A stretch of 64,000 bases of DNA from Spirosoma oryzae (GTDB taxonomy: Bacteria > Bacteroidota > Bacteroidia > Cytophagales > Spirosomataceae), in the NCBI RefSeq assembly GCF_003002825.1, contig NZ_PVTE01000018.1, positions 1 through 64,000 on the forward strand, written 5' to 3'. A program made the position numbers and the translations under genes. Position 1 is the stretch's first letter; each line of letters begins with the position of its first letter. This document shows positions 9,538 through 18,503 of this stretch, piece after piece. Under the pieces are notes generated by a model, which was not told the DNA's origin, did not search any database, and worked only from the letters and a program-made list of their open reading frames with translations.

Positions 9538-9954
9538 AGCAGCGGTTCTGTTAACTAGGGTCCGTTGGCTGAAATTTTTTCAGCCAACGGACCCTAGTTC
9601 GTTACATTATGGTCGTTACCTCGTCTGTACCGGCACTTATCCAACTTATACCGTTGGCTCATTCGTAAGCCAATTCATTGATCGATGAGCCAAAAGGTTG
9701 TAACATACCTTTTGGCTCTATAAAAACGATACACGTAATTTATAGTCATTGCTTTATTGGTGGTATACATTGTGTTTTCTATTTAGGCGAAATAGTGTAA
9801 ATGGGCGCTATTTTTGTTGTGTCTTCTGCGGATATACAGGTTAATCGTCTTTAAATCAAGTGGATTCCGGCAAGTTACATCGAGCAAGTACACAGCCTCT
9901 GGGCGTGTAGTCTACTAGGAACGACGACGGGATCAGTATGCTGAATGCTACGAA
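9538..9954. other. Intergenic region, 417 bp
   Basis: No gene seen. It contains the hppA terminator palindrome (9553-9599) and a second hairpin with 11-bp arms, GAGCCAAAAGG (9687-9697) and its complement (9708-9718). AT-rich sequence after 9720 is likely promoter DNA for the hybrid kinase. Confidence 0.6.
9553..9599 (+). terminator. Perfect 22-bp inverted repeat after hppA
   Basis: Arms 9553-9574 and 9578-9599 are perfect complements around a TTT loop, starting 15 bp after the hppA stop. There is an A/T block at the apex but no U-run after the stem, so it may protect the 3' end or act as a non-canonical terminator. Confidence 0.6.
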
Positions 9955-12783
9955 ATGGAAAATTTTGACCTGCTTAAACGACGACTCAATCGGGAACAGA
10001 AAGCCCGGCAACAGGCTGAGCGTGTGCTGGAAGACAAAGCGTGGGAACTGTACAGCGCCAATCAGCAGCTTCAGTATCTCAACGAAAATCTGGCGCAGCA
10101 GGTCGAGCAGGGGGTAACCGAATTAAAGGAGACAGACGCCCGTTACCGAGAGCTAATCGATTCGGTGCAGGATATCATTTACCGGATTTCGCCGGAGGGC
10201 TACTTTACGTTCATGAACCCCATGATCGAGGTGAAACTCGGCTATCTCGTCAGCGAAATCATCGGTCAGCATTTCATCCGGCTTATCCGCCCCGACTTCC
10301 GCACAGCGGTCATTGAGTTTTACCAGCACATGCTGGACACGGGGCAGGATAATACATACATCGAATTTCCCGTGTTGACCAAAACCGGGCAAACGGTCTG
10401 GATCGGGCAGACTGTTCGTCGGATCAACACGACGTCTGGAGCCGAACTGGTTGCCGTAGCCCGCGACATGACGAGTGAGCGGGACGTGCGCGAAACACTA
10501 CGGGCCACGCAAAGCCGACTGGCAAGTTTGATCATCAACCTACAGAAAGGCGTGCTGGTAGAAGATGGCAACCGACAGATTACGCTGGCCAACCAGCTGT
10601 TCTGCGACCTGTTCAGTATTCCGTTTGCGCCGGAAGAGATGATCGACGTGGATTCGGCCCAGCTTGTTCGCCACATGAAACGCCAGTTCGTTGACCCCGA
10701 CGAGTTCGAACGGGATACGCTGGCGATTCTGGCCCGGCAGGAGACCGTACTCGATCAGACGCTGTATTTTGCCGATGGGCGGGTGCTGCAACGGGATTTC
10801 ATTCCAATCGTGCAGGAAGGTCGCTACGAGGGTCATCTCTGGAAATACGGTGATGTGACGGAGCAGTTTCTGGCCCGGGAAGCCACCCGCAAAAATGAGG
10901 AGAAGTACCGCCGGATTCTAAACGACATGGATCTGGGGTTGATCGAACTGAACCGGGAGCGCATTATCCAGCGGGCCTTCGACCGGTTCTGTGCGATGGT
11001 CGGGTACAGCGAAGAGGAACTGATCGGGCGACCAATCAGCGAACTATTGGTTCCCGATGGTACCGTCGATGCGTCGATACAACCGGGGGGGCAGCAATAC
11101 GGCGAATGCCAGCTAATCCGTCGGGATGGAAGCCGAATCTGGGTTATCGTCAGTGAAGTACCACAACTAAACGAGCATAGTCAGATTGTCGGCACCATAG
11201 CGGTGCATTACGACATTACCCAGCGCAAGGTGCTGGAACAGGAGCTGGGGCAGGCGCAGGCTGCTGCCGAAGAAGCGCGGCAGGCCGAAAAACAGTTTCT
11301 GGCCAATATGAGCCATGAAATTCGCACGCCCCTCAACGCGATCATCGGGATGGCGCACCTGCTGTTCGACACGCGCCCGAACCGGCAGCAACTGGAATAC
11401 CTAGAAATTCTGAAAACGTCGGCCGATTTCCTCTACAGCCTGATCTCTGATCTGCTGGATATGGCCAAGATCGAAGCGGGCCGGATCGACGTACACAAGC
11501 AACCATTCGACCTGGTGGGCCTGTTGCGGACCATTCAGCGGGTGTTTCAGATCAAACTTGAGCAGCGCCCCATCGAATTGGAGATGATGATCGACGCGCA
11601 AATCGGCGGAAGCTATGTTGGCGACGAACTGCTGCTCAATCAGATACTGCTCAACCTGATCGGTAACGCCGATAAGTTTACGGAAGAAGGTTGCATCGAC
11701 GTACGCGTTCGACTCCAGAAGGAAGAAGGTGATGTATCCTGGATTGAGTTTTCGGTGCGCGACACGGGCATCGGTATCCCCGAAGAAAAAATCGATCTGA
11801 TCTTCCAGAAATTCCGGCAGGTAAACGCCAACGGCCACAAAGAGAAAGGTACCGGGCTGGGTCTGGCCATTACGCATCAGCTGGTTAGCCTCCAGGGGGG
11901 GCGTATTACGGTCAGCAGTAAAGAAGGTAGTGGAACGACATTCACCGTGACTTTACCATTCCAGCGATCGGACGAAACATTGCTGGTCAACCCGCGCCAG
12001 ATTCAACCCATACCGGCTGACCTGACGGCCTGCCGCTTGCTGGTTGCCGAAGATAATATCATGAATCAGAAGTATATTAGCAGCCTGCTTGACAAATGGG
12101 CTATACCGTTTGTGATCGCATCGGACGGAAAACGAGCCGTCGAAATGGCGCAGCAGCAGCACTTCGACCTGATTCTGATGGATATTCAGATGCCCGTAAT
12201 GGATGGGTACGAAGCGACGATTACAATCCGCAACACCCAGAATGTCAACCAGCAGACGCCCATCGTCGCGCTAACGGCTTCGGCCATGACCGACCAGAAA
12301 ACCAAGGCCAGTTGGGCCGGTATGGACGACTTTGTGACGAAGCCTTTTTCACCAAACAGCTTGTTAGAAACCATTCAACGACATACGCATACGCGCGCGG
12401 CCGCTGCCCCAGCAGAGTCACTGTCAATCGCGGCACCCGAGCTGGATCAGCACCGGCTCAATGAAATTTACGGCTCCGACCAGGCCTATGCGGCTGACAT
12501 GTTTGCCGTATTCCTGTCTGATGTACTACCCGACTTCGCCCAGATTCAGAATCTGATTCTTGAACAGGACTGGTCGGCACTCGGTAAGCTGGCGCACAAA
12601 CTAAAACCGACCTTAGGCATGGTTGGGCTAACGACATTGGAGAAAAAATTGCATGCAATCGAGAAGCAGGCCAACGAAAATCCCGATCAGGACGAGCTCC
12701 AGGCGCAGTGGACCAGCGTACAGGCCGAACTAGAGCAAAGCGTACCTATTGTAAAACAGGAGTTAGCCAGACTAAGTGTATGA
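9955..12783 (+). CDS. PAS-containing hybrid sensor histidine kinase with receiver and HPt domains
   Basis: 942 residues, apparently cytoplasmic (no membrane helix). Order: N-terminal coiled coil (~1-60); PAS domains at ~62-180, ~185-295 and ~315-430; HisKA with FLANMSHEIRTPLNAIIG (phospho-His 454); HATPase with N-box NQILLNLIGNADKF, DTGIGIPEEK and GTGLGLAIT; receiver domain with ILMDIQMPVMDG (Asp 743); and a C-terminal HPt domain with LAHKLKPTLG (His 881). It contains a complete internal phosphorelay, except for the output. The stop codon overlaps the ATG of the LytTR regulator (ATGA), so that protein is the likely output partner. PAS ligand unknown. Confidence 0.93.
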   Translation: MENFDLLKRRLNREQKARQQAERVLEDKAWELYSANQQLQYLNENLAQQVEQGVTELKETDARYRELIDSVQDIIYRISPEGYFTFMNPMIEVKLGYLVSEIIGQHFIRLIRPDFRTAVIEFYQHMLDTGQDNTYIEFPVLTKTGQTVWIGQTVRRINTTSGAELVAVARDMTSERDVRETLRATQSRLASLIINLQKGVLVEDGNRQITLANQLFCDLFSIPFAPEEMIDVDSAQLVRHMKRQFVDPDEFERDTLAILARQETVLDQTLYFADGRVLQRDFIPIVQEGRYEGHLWKYGDVTEQFLAREATRKNEEKYRRILNDMDLGLIELNRERIIQRAFDRFCAMVGYSEEELIGRPISELLVPDGTVDASIQPGGQQYGECQLIRRDGSRIWVIVSEVPQLNEHSQIVGTIAVHYDITQRKVLEQELGQAQAAAEEARQAEKQFLANMSHEIRTPLNAIIGMAHLLFDTRPNRQQLEYLEILKTSADFLYSLISDLLDMAKIEAGRIDVHKQPFDLVGLLRTIQRVFQIKLEQRPIELEMMIDAQIGGSYVGDELLLNQILLNLIGNADKFTEEGCIDVRVRLQKEEGDVSWIEFSVRDTGIGIPEEKIDLIFQKFRQVNANGHKEKGTGLGLAITHQLVSLQGGRITVSSKEGSGTTFTVTLPFQRSDETLLVNPRQIQPIPADLTACRLLVAEDNIMNQKYISSLLDKWAIPFVIASDGKRAVEMAQQQHFDLILMDIQMPVMDGYEATITIRNTQNVNQQTPIVALTASAMTDQKTKASWAGMDDFVTKPFSPNSLLETIQRHTHTRAAAAPAESLSIAAPELDQHRLNEIYGSDQAYAADMFAVFLSDVLPDFAQIQNLILEQDWSALGKLAHKLKPTLGMVGLTTLEKKLHAIEKQANENPDQDELQAQWTSVQAELEQSVPIVKQELARLSV

Positions 12784-13469
12784 AGCAACAGTGTATCATA
12801 GTCGACGACGAAGTGATGGCGCGAAAGTCGCTCCAGCGGCTGTGCGAGCAGAATGAGTCGCTGGAACTATTGAAAACATTCGAAAATGCCGAAGATGCGC
12901 TGGCTTTCCTGACAACTGAATCCGTCGATCTGATCTGGCTCGACGTGGAAATGCCGGGCCTGTCGGGCTTCGATCTGCTGGAAAACCTGACGGCTATGCC
13001 GCAGGTGGTCATGACGACGACCAAGACGGAATACGCCTTCAACGCTTTTCAGTATCAGGTAACCGACTATCTGCAAAAGCCGATTACCATGCCCCGGTTC
13101 AACATGGCTGTGGGGAAAGTACTCGAACTGGCCAGCCGAAAAACAAGCGCGTCGCCGGAGCGTCAGGAAATTTATATCAAAACGGACGGCCGCTACATCC
13201 GTCTTCCCTACAGCGAGATCATGTACGTAGAGAACGTCGGCGACTACGTGAAAATCGTCACGAAAACGCAGGCGCACGTCGTCCACGCAACGATGAAGTA
13301 CCTGGAAGAGAAACTGGGGAGTGCGTTTCTGCGTGTGCACCGATCCTTTATCGTTCACCTCGATCGGATCGTAGATATTGAAGAAAATAACTTGGTTGTC
13401 GCCAATAAAGTCATTCCCATCAGCCGGGCTAATAAACCCGAACTGATGAACCGACTCAATCTGCTGTAA
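12780..13469 (+). CDS. LytTR-type response regulator
   Basis: 229 residues. Receiver domain with acid pocket IVDDE, phosphoacceptor Asp 55 (IWLDVEMPGLSG) and conserved Lys in LQKPI; C-terminal LytTR DNA-binding domain (IYIKTDGRYIRLPYSEIMYV, FLRVHRSFIVHLDRI). I chose the ATG at 12780, which overlaps the upstream kinase stop by 4 bp. The two proteins almost certainly form a translationally coupled phosphorelay pair, with the HPt domain of the kinase as the immediate donor. Confidence 0.92.
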   Translation: MKQQCIIVDDEVMARKSLQRLCEQNESLELLKTFENAEDALAFLTTESVDLIWLDVEMPGLSGFDLLENLTAMPQVVMTTTKTEYAFNAFQYQVTDYLQKPITMPRFNMAVGKVLELASRKTSASPERQEIYIKTDGRYIRLPYSEIMYVENVGDYVKIVTKTQAHVVHATMKYLEEKLGSAFLRVHRSFIVHLDRIVDIEENNLVVANKVIPISRANKPELMNRLNLL

Positions 13470-13497
13470 GACGGTAGGTTCTTGTCGATGTATGGGG

Positions 13498-13525
13498 CGG
13501 CTGGCACGAGCGTGTCAGCCGTTTT
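13498..13525 (+). terminator. Intrinsic terminator between convergent genes
   Basis: CGGCTG...CAGCCG stem with inner CAC/GTG pairs followed by TTTTCG, 28 bp after the LytTR gene stop. Confidence 0.6.
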
Positions 13526-13544
13526 CGTATCCGGAGCCGACGAA

Positions 13545-14804
13545 TCAGGCCGTCACCGGACGACCGTAGCGAAGCAGGGTCCGAAACAAATCGTCGGCGT
13601 TGAACGGCTTGGTCAGGAATGAATTCATGCCGGCCGCGTAGGCGTTGGCCTGATCGGTTGGCGTGGCCGACGCTGTCAGGGCTACGATGGGAATCTGGTT
13701 GTCGTTGAGCCGAATCGCCCGCGTTGCCTGCAAGCCATCCAGCACGGGCATCTGAATATCCATCAAAATCAGATCGTACTGACCGGCAGTATACTTGTCG
13801 AGCGCGATTTGCCCGTTCTCGGCTACGTCGACGGCAACCTGCCACCGTTCCAGAAACCGGCTGGCGATACGCACGTTGATCGGATAATCTTCGACCATCA
13901 GCACCCGCATTCCCAGCAGCGATTGCTCGTTTGGCTGAACGGGTGGGACGGTGGGCCGGGCAGTGTCGAAGGTTGGAATCGCAAAGCACAGCGTCATCGA
14001 CTGCGCCGACTGACGACTGACCTGAATCGAGCTGCCATACAGGCCAAGTAGCCGTTTCGTGACCAGCATAGCCAGGACCAGCCCGTCAGTGGGTTCCTGT
14101 GTGGCTTTTTCGGCCGGTAAAACGGCTTTCTGCAACATCACCTGCCGAACAGGATCATCGCAGGGCAGGTCGAACGTAAAGGTGATGAAACCATCACCGG
14201 TGGGGGTGTACTGGTGATCTACCCGAAGCGTGATCAGTCCACAGCGAACGATCGTACCCGCAATCATCAGCACATTATTGATAATCTGCGACAGCCGGGC
14301 CTGATCGCCCTGCACAACGACTGGTACCGTATCGGCGATCGAAAGTCCCAGACTAACGTCGAACCCCTTTAGCTTACTTTGATTGGTTTTCAGAACGTTA
14401 CCGAGCAACTGCCGGGGCAGTAGGGGGGCCATATTCAGGTTGAGCTGCCCGATACGGATGTGCCGATAGTCCAGTATGTTGGTGAACGCCAGTTCCATAC
14501 TGTCGACTGATGCGCGCAGTTGCTGACAGTAGTCCTGCCAGGCCGGCGGGGGACCTTCCTGCTGCATCATATCGAGTAAGCCGACGATGGCATTCAGCGG
14601 GGTCCGAATCTCGTGATTGATGATCGACAGAAAGGCAGACTCGTCATTGGTACTCGACTGGGGCGGTACAGGGGTTGCCAGTGGCGAATAGCACGATTTG
14701 TTTACTTCCTCAATAAACCGGTTGATGTCGGCTTTTTCCTGATAGTCAACCGGTAGGTAGCGACTGATCTGCTGTTGAAGGAGAGGATGCAAAAAATCAT
14801 TCAT
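13545..14804 (-). CDS. Hybrid histidine-kinase-like protein with degraded ATPase domain plus receiver
   Basis: 419 residues from the ATG at 14804 (MNDFLHPLLQQQ); a longer frame to 14882 adds no family-like sequence. HisKA is intact (INHEIRTPLNAIVGLLDMM, His 64). The following HATPase region has lost its signatures: the N-box position reads SQIINNVLMIAGTIV, no DxGxG motif is present, and the G2 position reads DGLVLAMLVTKRLLG. The C-terminal receiver domain is intact (VLMVEDYPINVRI, ILMDIQMPVLDG with Asp 349, FLTKPF). It may be a phosphatase, scaffold or phosphotransfer partner rather than a kinase. It is convergent with the complete phosphorelay pair next door, with which it could interact. 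Confidence 0.85.
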   Translation of the reverse strand: MNDFLHPLLQQQISRYLPVDYQEKADINRFIEEVNKSCYSPLATPVPPQSSTNDESAFLSIINHEIRTPLNAIVGLLDMMQQEGPPPAWQDYCQQLRASVDSMELAFTNILDYRHIRIGQLNLNMAPLLPRQLLGNVLKTNQSKLKGFDVSLGLSIADTVPVVVQGDQARLSQIINNVLMIAGTIVRCGLITLRVDHQYTPTGDGFITFTFDLPCDDPVRQVMLQKAVLPAEKATQEPTDGLVLAMLVTKRLLGLYGSSIQVSRQSAQSMTLCFAIPTFDTARPTVPPVQPNEQSLLGMRVLMVEDYPINVRIASRFLERWQVAVDVAENGQIALDKYTAGQYDLILMDIQMPVLDGLQATRAIRLNDNQIPIVALTASATPTDQANAYAAGMNSFLTKPFNADDLFRTLLRYGRPVTA

Positions 14805-15534
14805 GGATGAAGTGGGCAGGAAGCCATAAGCAATGCACCGATGAGTGGTATGGCTACCACACGGGCAAGGGTGAGTAATCACGTTTCAGAAGACAAATCT
14901 CCTGCCCGATCGCGTGCCAAATCGGAAATTTCGATGAATGGCGTCTTTACAAGGTTTTTAGGTAAAGACGCCTGCCGCCTGGCTGTATAGGACAGGCCTG
15001 ATTAAACTGATATATCGTAGCAATGATCGTTCCAACTGTTAGTACGAAGCCATTATCTTAGTTTATACACAAAATTCTACCGTTGGTCACTGTATATCGA
15101 GCGATACTGGGTGGCGTGCTTAACTTTAGTTCGAATCTTCCTCTTCTTTCACAAAAATCGGCACCGCTCGCTTGCATAAAGACGCCTGTTTTACGAGCAG
15201 TGCGGGGCGGAAAAGCGCTGCAACCCGTTTGTGTCCTGATATAGTCTGGCAGTATAGTGTTAATAGCCGGACTGTATCAGGACGTAGATGGGGTATGGAA
15301 ATAAACTATATTAAAGAGTCATTAATTGAAAAGTTGTATATAATAAGCTGATTGTTAGAATTTTATATCAAAATGTAACAGGCTGGTGGCTCATTTTTTA
15401 GTAATGTTATCACAAAACCTCTCATTGTAATTTAATTAGCCTTTAAAGCCAATTTAAGACCTTCGCCACACTTTTGCCACCAGCCGCCATGAATGCTAAT
15501 TCAGACAATACGGACGGAAATCTGCAGTGGCCCC
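14805..15534. other. Intergenic region, 730 bp, with hairpins
   Basis: Long gap between divergent regulatory genes without a convincing ORF. It holds a perfect 10-bp inverted repeat GCGTCTTTAC/GTAAAGACGC (14941-14971) and an 18-bp stem with two wobble pairs (15233-15283). The part from 15290 on is AT-rich and likely contains the promoter for the OmpR-type regulator. A regulatory RNA is possible but not demonstrated. Confidence 0.5.
15233..15283. repeat. 18-bp stem-loop in long intergenic region
   Basis: GTCCTGATATAGTCTGGC pairs with GCCGGACTGTATCAGGAC through 16 Watson-Crick and 2 wobble pairs around a 15-nt loop. It lies 250 bp before the response regulator and has no U-run, so it is not an obvious terminator. 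Confidence 0.5.
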
Positions 15535-16215
15535 ATGAAGATTCTACTTATTGAACACGATCCTGCTTACCGGGCTTTTTTACAAGCTGTATTGAACCGG
15601 CCGGCGTATAAAGTTGAAACCGCCACTACAGGCTGGACTGGCATCGCATCCGCGCTGCATGCACGCTACGACCTGTTGTTGCTGGGGGCCGAACTGCCCG
15701 ATCTCAATGGGTTTGAATTGGTACAGCGTCTGCGGCAGGAGGGCGACATTACGCCGGTGCTGATGCTGTCGGCACTGACGTCGGCAGCCGACAAAGCGCG
15801 TGGCCTGTATGCTGGCGCCGATGACTATATGGAACGGCCCGGTGAGCCCGACGAGTTGCTGGCTCGCATCTACGCGCTGAATCGCCGGCGTACGGGGGGC
15901 TTGCACGCGCCCACGGTAATCAGCGTCGCTAATCTTGAACTCAACGTAGCCGAAAAAGTAGCTTACCGGGCTAATAAACGAATTCGATTGACTGCTCGGG
16001 AGTTTCAATTACTTTCGTTCCTGGTTGAGAATGCGGGTCGTGTTGTCACGAAAACGCAGATTCTAGAAAAAGTATGGGATTGCAGCAAAGACGTAAAAAC
16101 AAACAAAGTAGAGGTATACATCAATTTTCTACGCAAAAAAATCGATCACGGCTTCGATCAGAAACTCATCCAGACCGCCATGGGCGTCGGATACCTGCTC
16201 AGTACCAGTTTGTAG
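15535..16215 (+). CDS. OmpR-family DNA-binding protein with pseudo-receiver domain
   Basis: 226 residues from the ATG at 15535 (MKILLIEHDPAY); the earlier ATG at 15493 adds 14 residues outside the fold. The receiver-like domain has lost key residues. The phosphoacceptor Asp position in YDLLLLGAELPDLNGFEL is Gly 51, the acid pocket reads EHD, and the conserved Lys of the KP motif is Arg 101 (ERPGEP). The C-terminal winged helix is intact (LTAREFQLLSFLVENAGRVV, VEVYINFLRKKID, GVGYLL). It therefore probably works without classical phosphorylation. Its 3' end overlaps the frame of the downstream porin, which is a likely target. Confidence 0.88.
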   Translation: MKILLIEHDPAYRAFLQAVLNRPAYKVETATTGWTGIASALHARYDLLLLGAELPDLNGFELVQRLRQEGDITPVLMLSALTSAADKARGLYAGADDYMERPGEPDELLARIYALNRRRTGGLHAPTVISVANLELNVAEKVAYRANKRIRLTAREFQLLSFLVENAGRVVTKTQILEKVWDCSKDVKTNKVEVYINFLRKKIDHGFDQKLIQTAMGVGYLLSTSL

Positions 16216-17597
16216 GGCTGATCTGGCTATGCGGTGTACTCACGATGAGTACGGCACGGGCGCAGCAGGACAACAATAACAACTACCTCGATTCGCTGCA
16301 AAAGTGGAGTCTGCATTATCAGTTTACGACGATTGTGCAGGGCCATGCCGGGTTTCACGGGGACGGTTACGACGGCCGGAATACGCTGAGTCCGCAATCT
16401 GATACGGCACTCTCCGTCACGACAACCTTGTTTCTCGGACGCCGACTCTGGAAAGGGGCCGGCTTGTTTATTAACCCGGAAATCGCCGGTGGTCGTGGGG
16501 TAGGGCATCGCGACAGTCAGTCGCCCTACGACGAGAGTCTGTACGCACCGGCCGTCGGTATTGCCGGTTTCCCCAATGGCGAAACATTCCGGATCGGCAG
16601 CGCCCGCCCCGCGCTCTATATCGCCCGGGTGTACCTGGAGCAGATTTTTCCGCTCGACAATTCCGACGGAGTCGAGGTTGAATCGGGGGCTAACCAGGTA
16701 AAAGGTGTGGTGCCGGCATCGCGGGTTGTCGTGACGGCGGGTAAGTTTTCGGTGGCGGACATGTTCGACAATAACCGATACGCGCACGACCCGCGTACGC
16801 AGTTTCTCAACTGGTCGCTGATGAGTCTCGGGGCCTGGGATTATCCGGCGAACACGCGGGGCTATACGTGGGGGCTGGCCCTCGAATACATTCGACCAAC
16901 CTACGCTATCCGGGCGGCCGCTAACCTGATGCCTAAAACTGCCAATGGGAACGTGCTCGACTGGAACATTCGCCAGTCGGGTGCGTTGACCGTCGAACTG
17001 GAGAAGCAGTATACGCTGCTGAAGTACCCTGGTACAGTACGGGTGCTGGGCTTCCGAAACGTTACTAAAGCACCGGCATATGCGCTGGCGACGCAGCGGC
17101 TGTTGCAAACGGGTTCCGTTGGCGACCCGCCGTTCGTGCTTACCGGCGATCAATACGGTGGCGTCAAGTACGGATTTGGGGTGAACATGGAGCAACCCCT
17201 TGGCGAAACGGGTGGTTTGTTTGCCCGACTAAGCTGGAACGACGGACGTACGGCAACCTGGGCCTTTACCGAAATCGATCGCAGCCTGACGGTGGGCGGG
17301 TTGATCGGTGGTCGGCGCTGGCGTCGGCCCAACGACGGGATCGGCTTGTCCGTCGCGGTCAATGGCATTTCCCCCGATCACCGGGCCTTCCTCAACGCGG
17401 GTGGGATCGGGTTTATGCTGGGCGATGGCAGCTTGCCCAATTACCGAACGGAGAACAGTTGGGAAGCGTACTATAGCGCCCGTATCGCCCGCACGTTGTA
17501 CCTGACGCTCAACTACCAGTTTGTGCAGAACCCCGGTTACAACGGCGATCGGGGGCCGGTCAACCTGTTTGCGCTGCGTACGCACGTCGAATTTTAA
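16074..17597 (+). CDS. Outer-membrane porin, carbohydrate-selective (OprB-like)
   Basis: A signal peptide (FVGLIWLCGVLTMSTARA followed by QQ) precedes a ~440-residue beta-barrel protein with alternating, aromatic-rich strands and an ending typical of barrels (NLFALRTHVEF, terminal Phe). Features such as LNWSLMSLGAWDYPANTRGYTWG resemble OprB-like carbohydrate porins of Bacteroidota and Proteobacteria. The start is uncertain. The signal peptide begins before the first convenient ATG (16245), and the only in-frame ATG upstream is at 16074, 142 bp inside the regulator gene. That start gives a basic ~45-residue extension before the signal core. The true start may be a non-ATG codon near 16180-16200. 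Substrate not deducible. Confidence 0.78.
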   Translation: MGLQQRRKNKQSRGIHQFSTQKNRSRLRSETHPDRHGRRIPAQYQFVGLIWLCGVLTMSTARAQQDNNNNYLDSLQKWSLHYQFTTIVQGHAGFHGDGYDGRNTLSPQSDTALSVTTTLFLGRRLWKGAGLFINPEIAGGRGVGHRDSQSPYDESLYAPAVGIAGFPNGETFRIGSARPALYIARVYLEQIFPLDNSDGVEVESGANQVKGVVPASRVVVTAGKFSVADMFDNNRYAHDPRTQFLNWSLMSLGAWDYPANTRGYTWGLALEYIRPTYAIRAAANLMPKTANGNVLDWNIRQSGALTVELEKQYTLLKYPGTVRVLGFRNVTKAPAYALATQRLLQTGSVGDPPFVLTGDQYGGVKYGFGVNMEQPLGETGGLFARLSWNDGRTATWAFTEIDRSLTVGGLIGGRRWRRPNDGIGLSVAVNGISPDHRAFLNAGGIGFMLGDGSLPNYRTENSWEAYYSARIARTLYLTLNYQFVQNPGYNGDRGPVNLFALRTHVEF

Positions 17598-17616
17598 TGG
17601 CTGAGCCGCCTGTCGA

Positions 17617-17667
17617 CAGGCCGCTGGATGGGTCGGGCATCGGCGCGCCAACCGAGCGGCCTGTTTT
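17617..17667 (+). terminator. Possible terminator after porin gene
   Basis: CAGGCCGCT (17617-17625) pairs with AGCGGCCTG (17655-17663), followed by TTTTG. The loop is long (29 nt), so this is moderate evidence. Confidence 0.4.
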
Positions 17668-17682
17668 GTGGTTTGCTATCAC

Positions 17683-18486
17683 ATGATCCTGTTATTGACC
17701 TGGCTAAGCTCTTTTCTGCCGGGCTTCATTGCTGACTCGGCAACAGCCGTATCGGCCACTCGGCTGGCTGATGCGGCTGCGTTGCCTTATACGGCTGCAC
17801 CGCCGTTCGATACACTAAAAACGGATACCACTCGTCGGCTCAAGGCGTATCTGGCACCTGCGTTCAATCTTGACTTTCGCGACTCATTCCTTGAAAAACA
17901 GCATGTTAACGTGTGGGGCATCAACGCTGGTATCGAATTTGGACTGAAAAAGCACCAGCTTACACTGGGGTATTACTGGATTAGCTACGCGACCTATCTC
18001 AAACTAATCGACTGGCGACGTGATGCGGCCCGGCGGATCAATCTGGGCTACTACACCCGGACCGATATGTGGTTTGTCAGCCTGCTGTACTGGCGGAACA
18101 TCATCAACGATCGACGCTGGATGGTCAGCGTACCCGTTGAAGTGGGGGGGGGAGTCGCCTATGCCATACCGCGCGATCTGCGGCAGGATCAGCCCATTAA
18201 CCGCACCCGACGCGACTTCTTTGTACCGGTGCAGGCGGGGGCTTATGCACAGTGGAAGGCGACACGCTGGGTAGGTCTTAGCGTACAGATTGGGTACCGG
18301 GTGTCGGTCTTTCAAACCGCGATCGACCAGAACTTCAACGGCTCGTATTACAGCGTTGGGGCTACGATTTATCCGGCCCTGGCGACGGATTTTTGGCGAT
18401 TTATTCGGCATAAAGACCGTATTTCGCCTGTGCACCCACCGCGCCCCCGTACTGAAAAGCAGCCGACCGGGGTGCCGATGAAGTAG
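17683..18486 (+). CDS. Predicted outer-membrane beta-barrel protein
   Basis: 267 residues from the ATG at 17683 (MILLLTWLSSFLPGF), chosen because it starts directly at a signal-peptide-like segment. The mature part shows alternating hydrophobic/polar strands (VNVWGINAGIEFGLKKHQL, LTLGYYWISYATYLK, WVGLSVQIGYRVSVFQ) typical of a small beta-barrel. No family name recognised. It follows the porin in the same orientation after a possible terminator. Confidence 0.7.
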   Translation: MILLLTWLSSFLPGFIADSATAVSATRLADAAALPYTAAPPFDTLKTDTTRRLKAYLAPAFNLDFRDSFLEKQHVNVWGINAGIEFGLKKHQLTLGYYWISYATYLKLIDWRRDAARRINLGYYTRTDMWFVSLLYWRNIINDRRWMVSVPVEVGGGVAYAIPRDLRQDQPINRTRRDFFVPVQAGAYAQWKATRWVGLSVQIGYRVSVFQTAIDQNFNGSYYSVGATIYPALATDFWRFIRHKDRISPVHPPRPRTEKQPTGVPMK

Positions 18487-18503
18487 TAACAACTGGTATA
18501 CCG

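Noticed and set aside
16227-17195. 322-codon frame on the minus strand inside the porin gene
   Set aside because: Antisense shadow of the porin; no domain recognisable.
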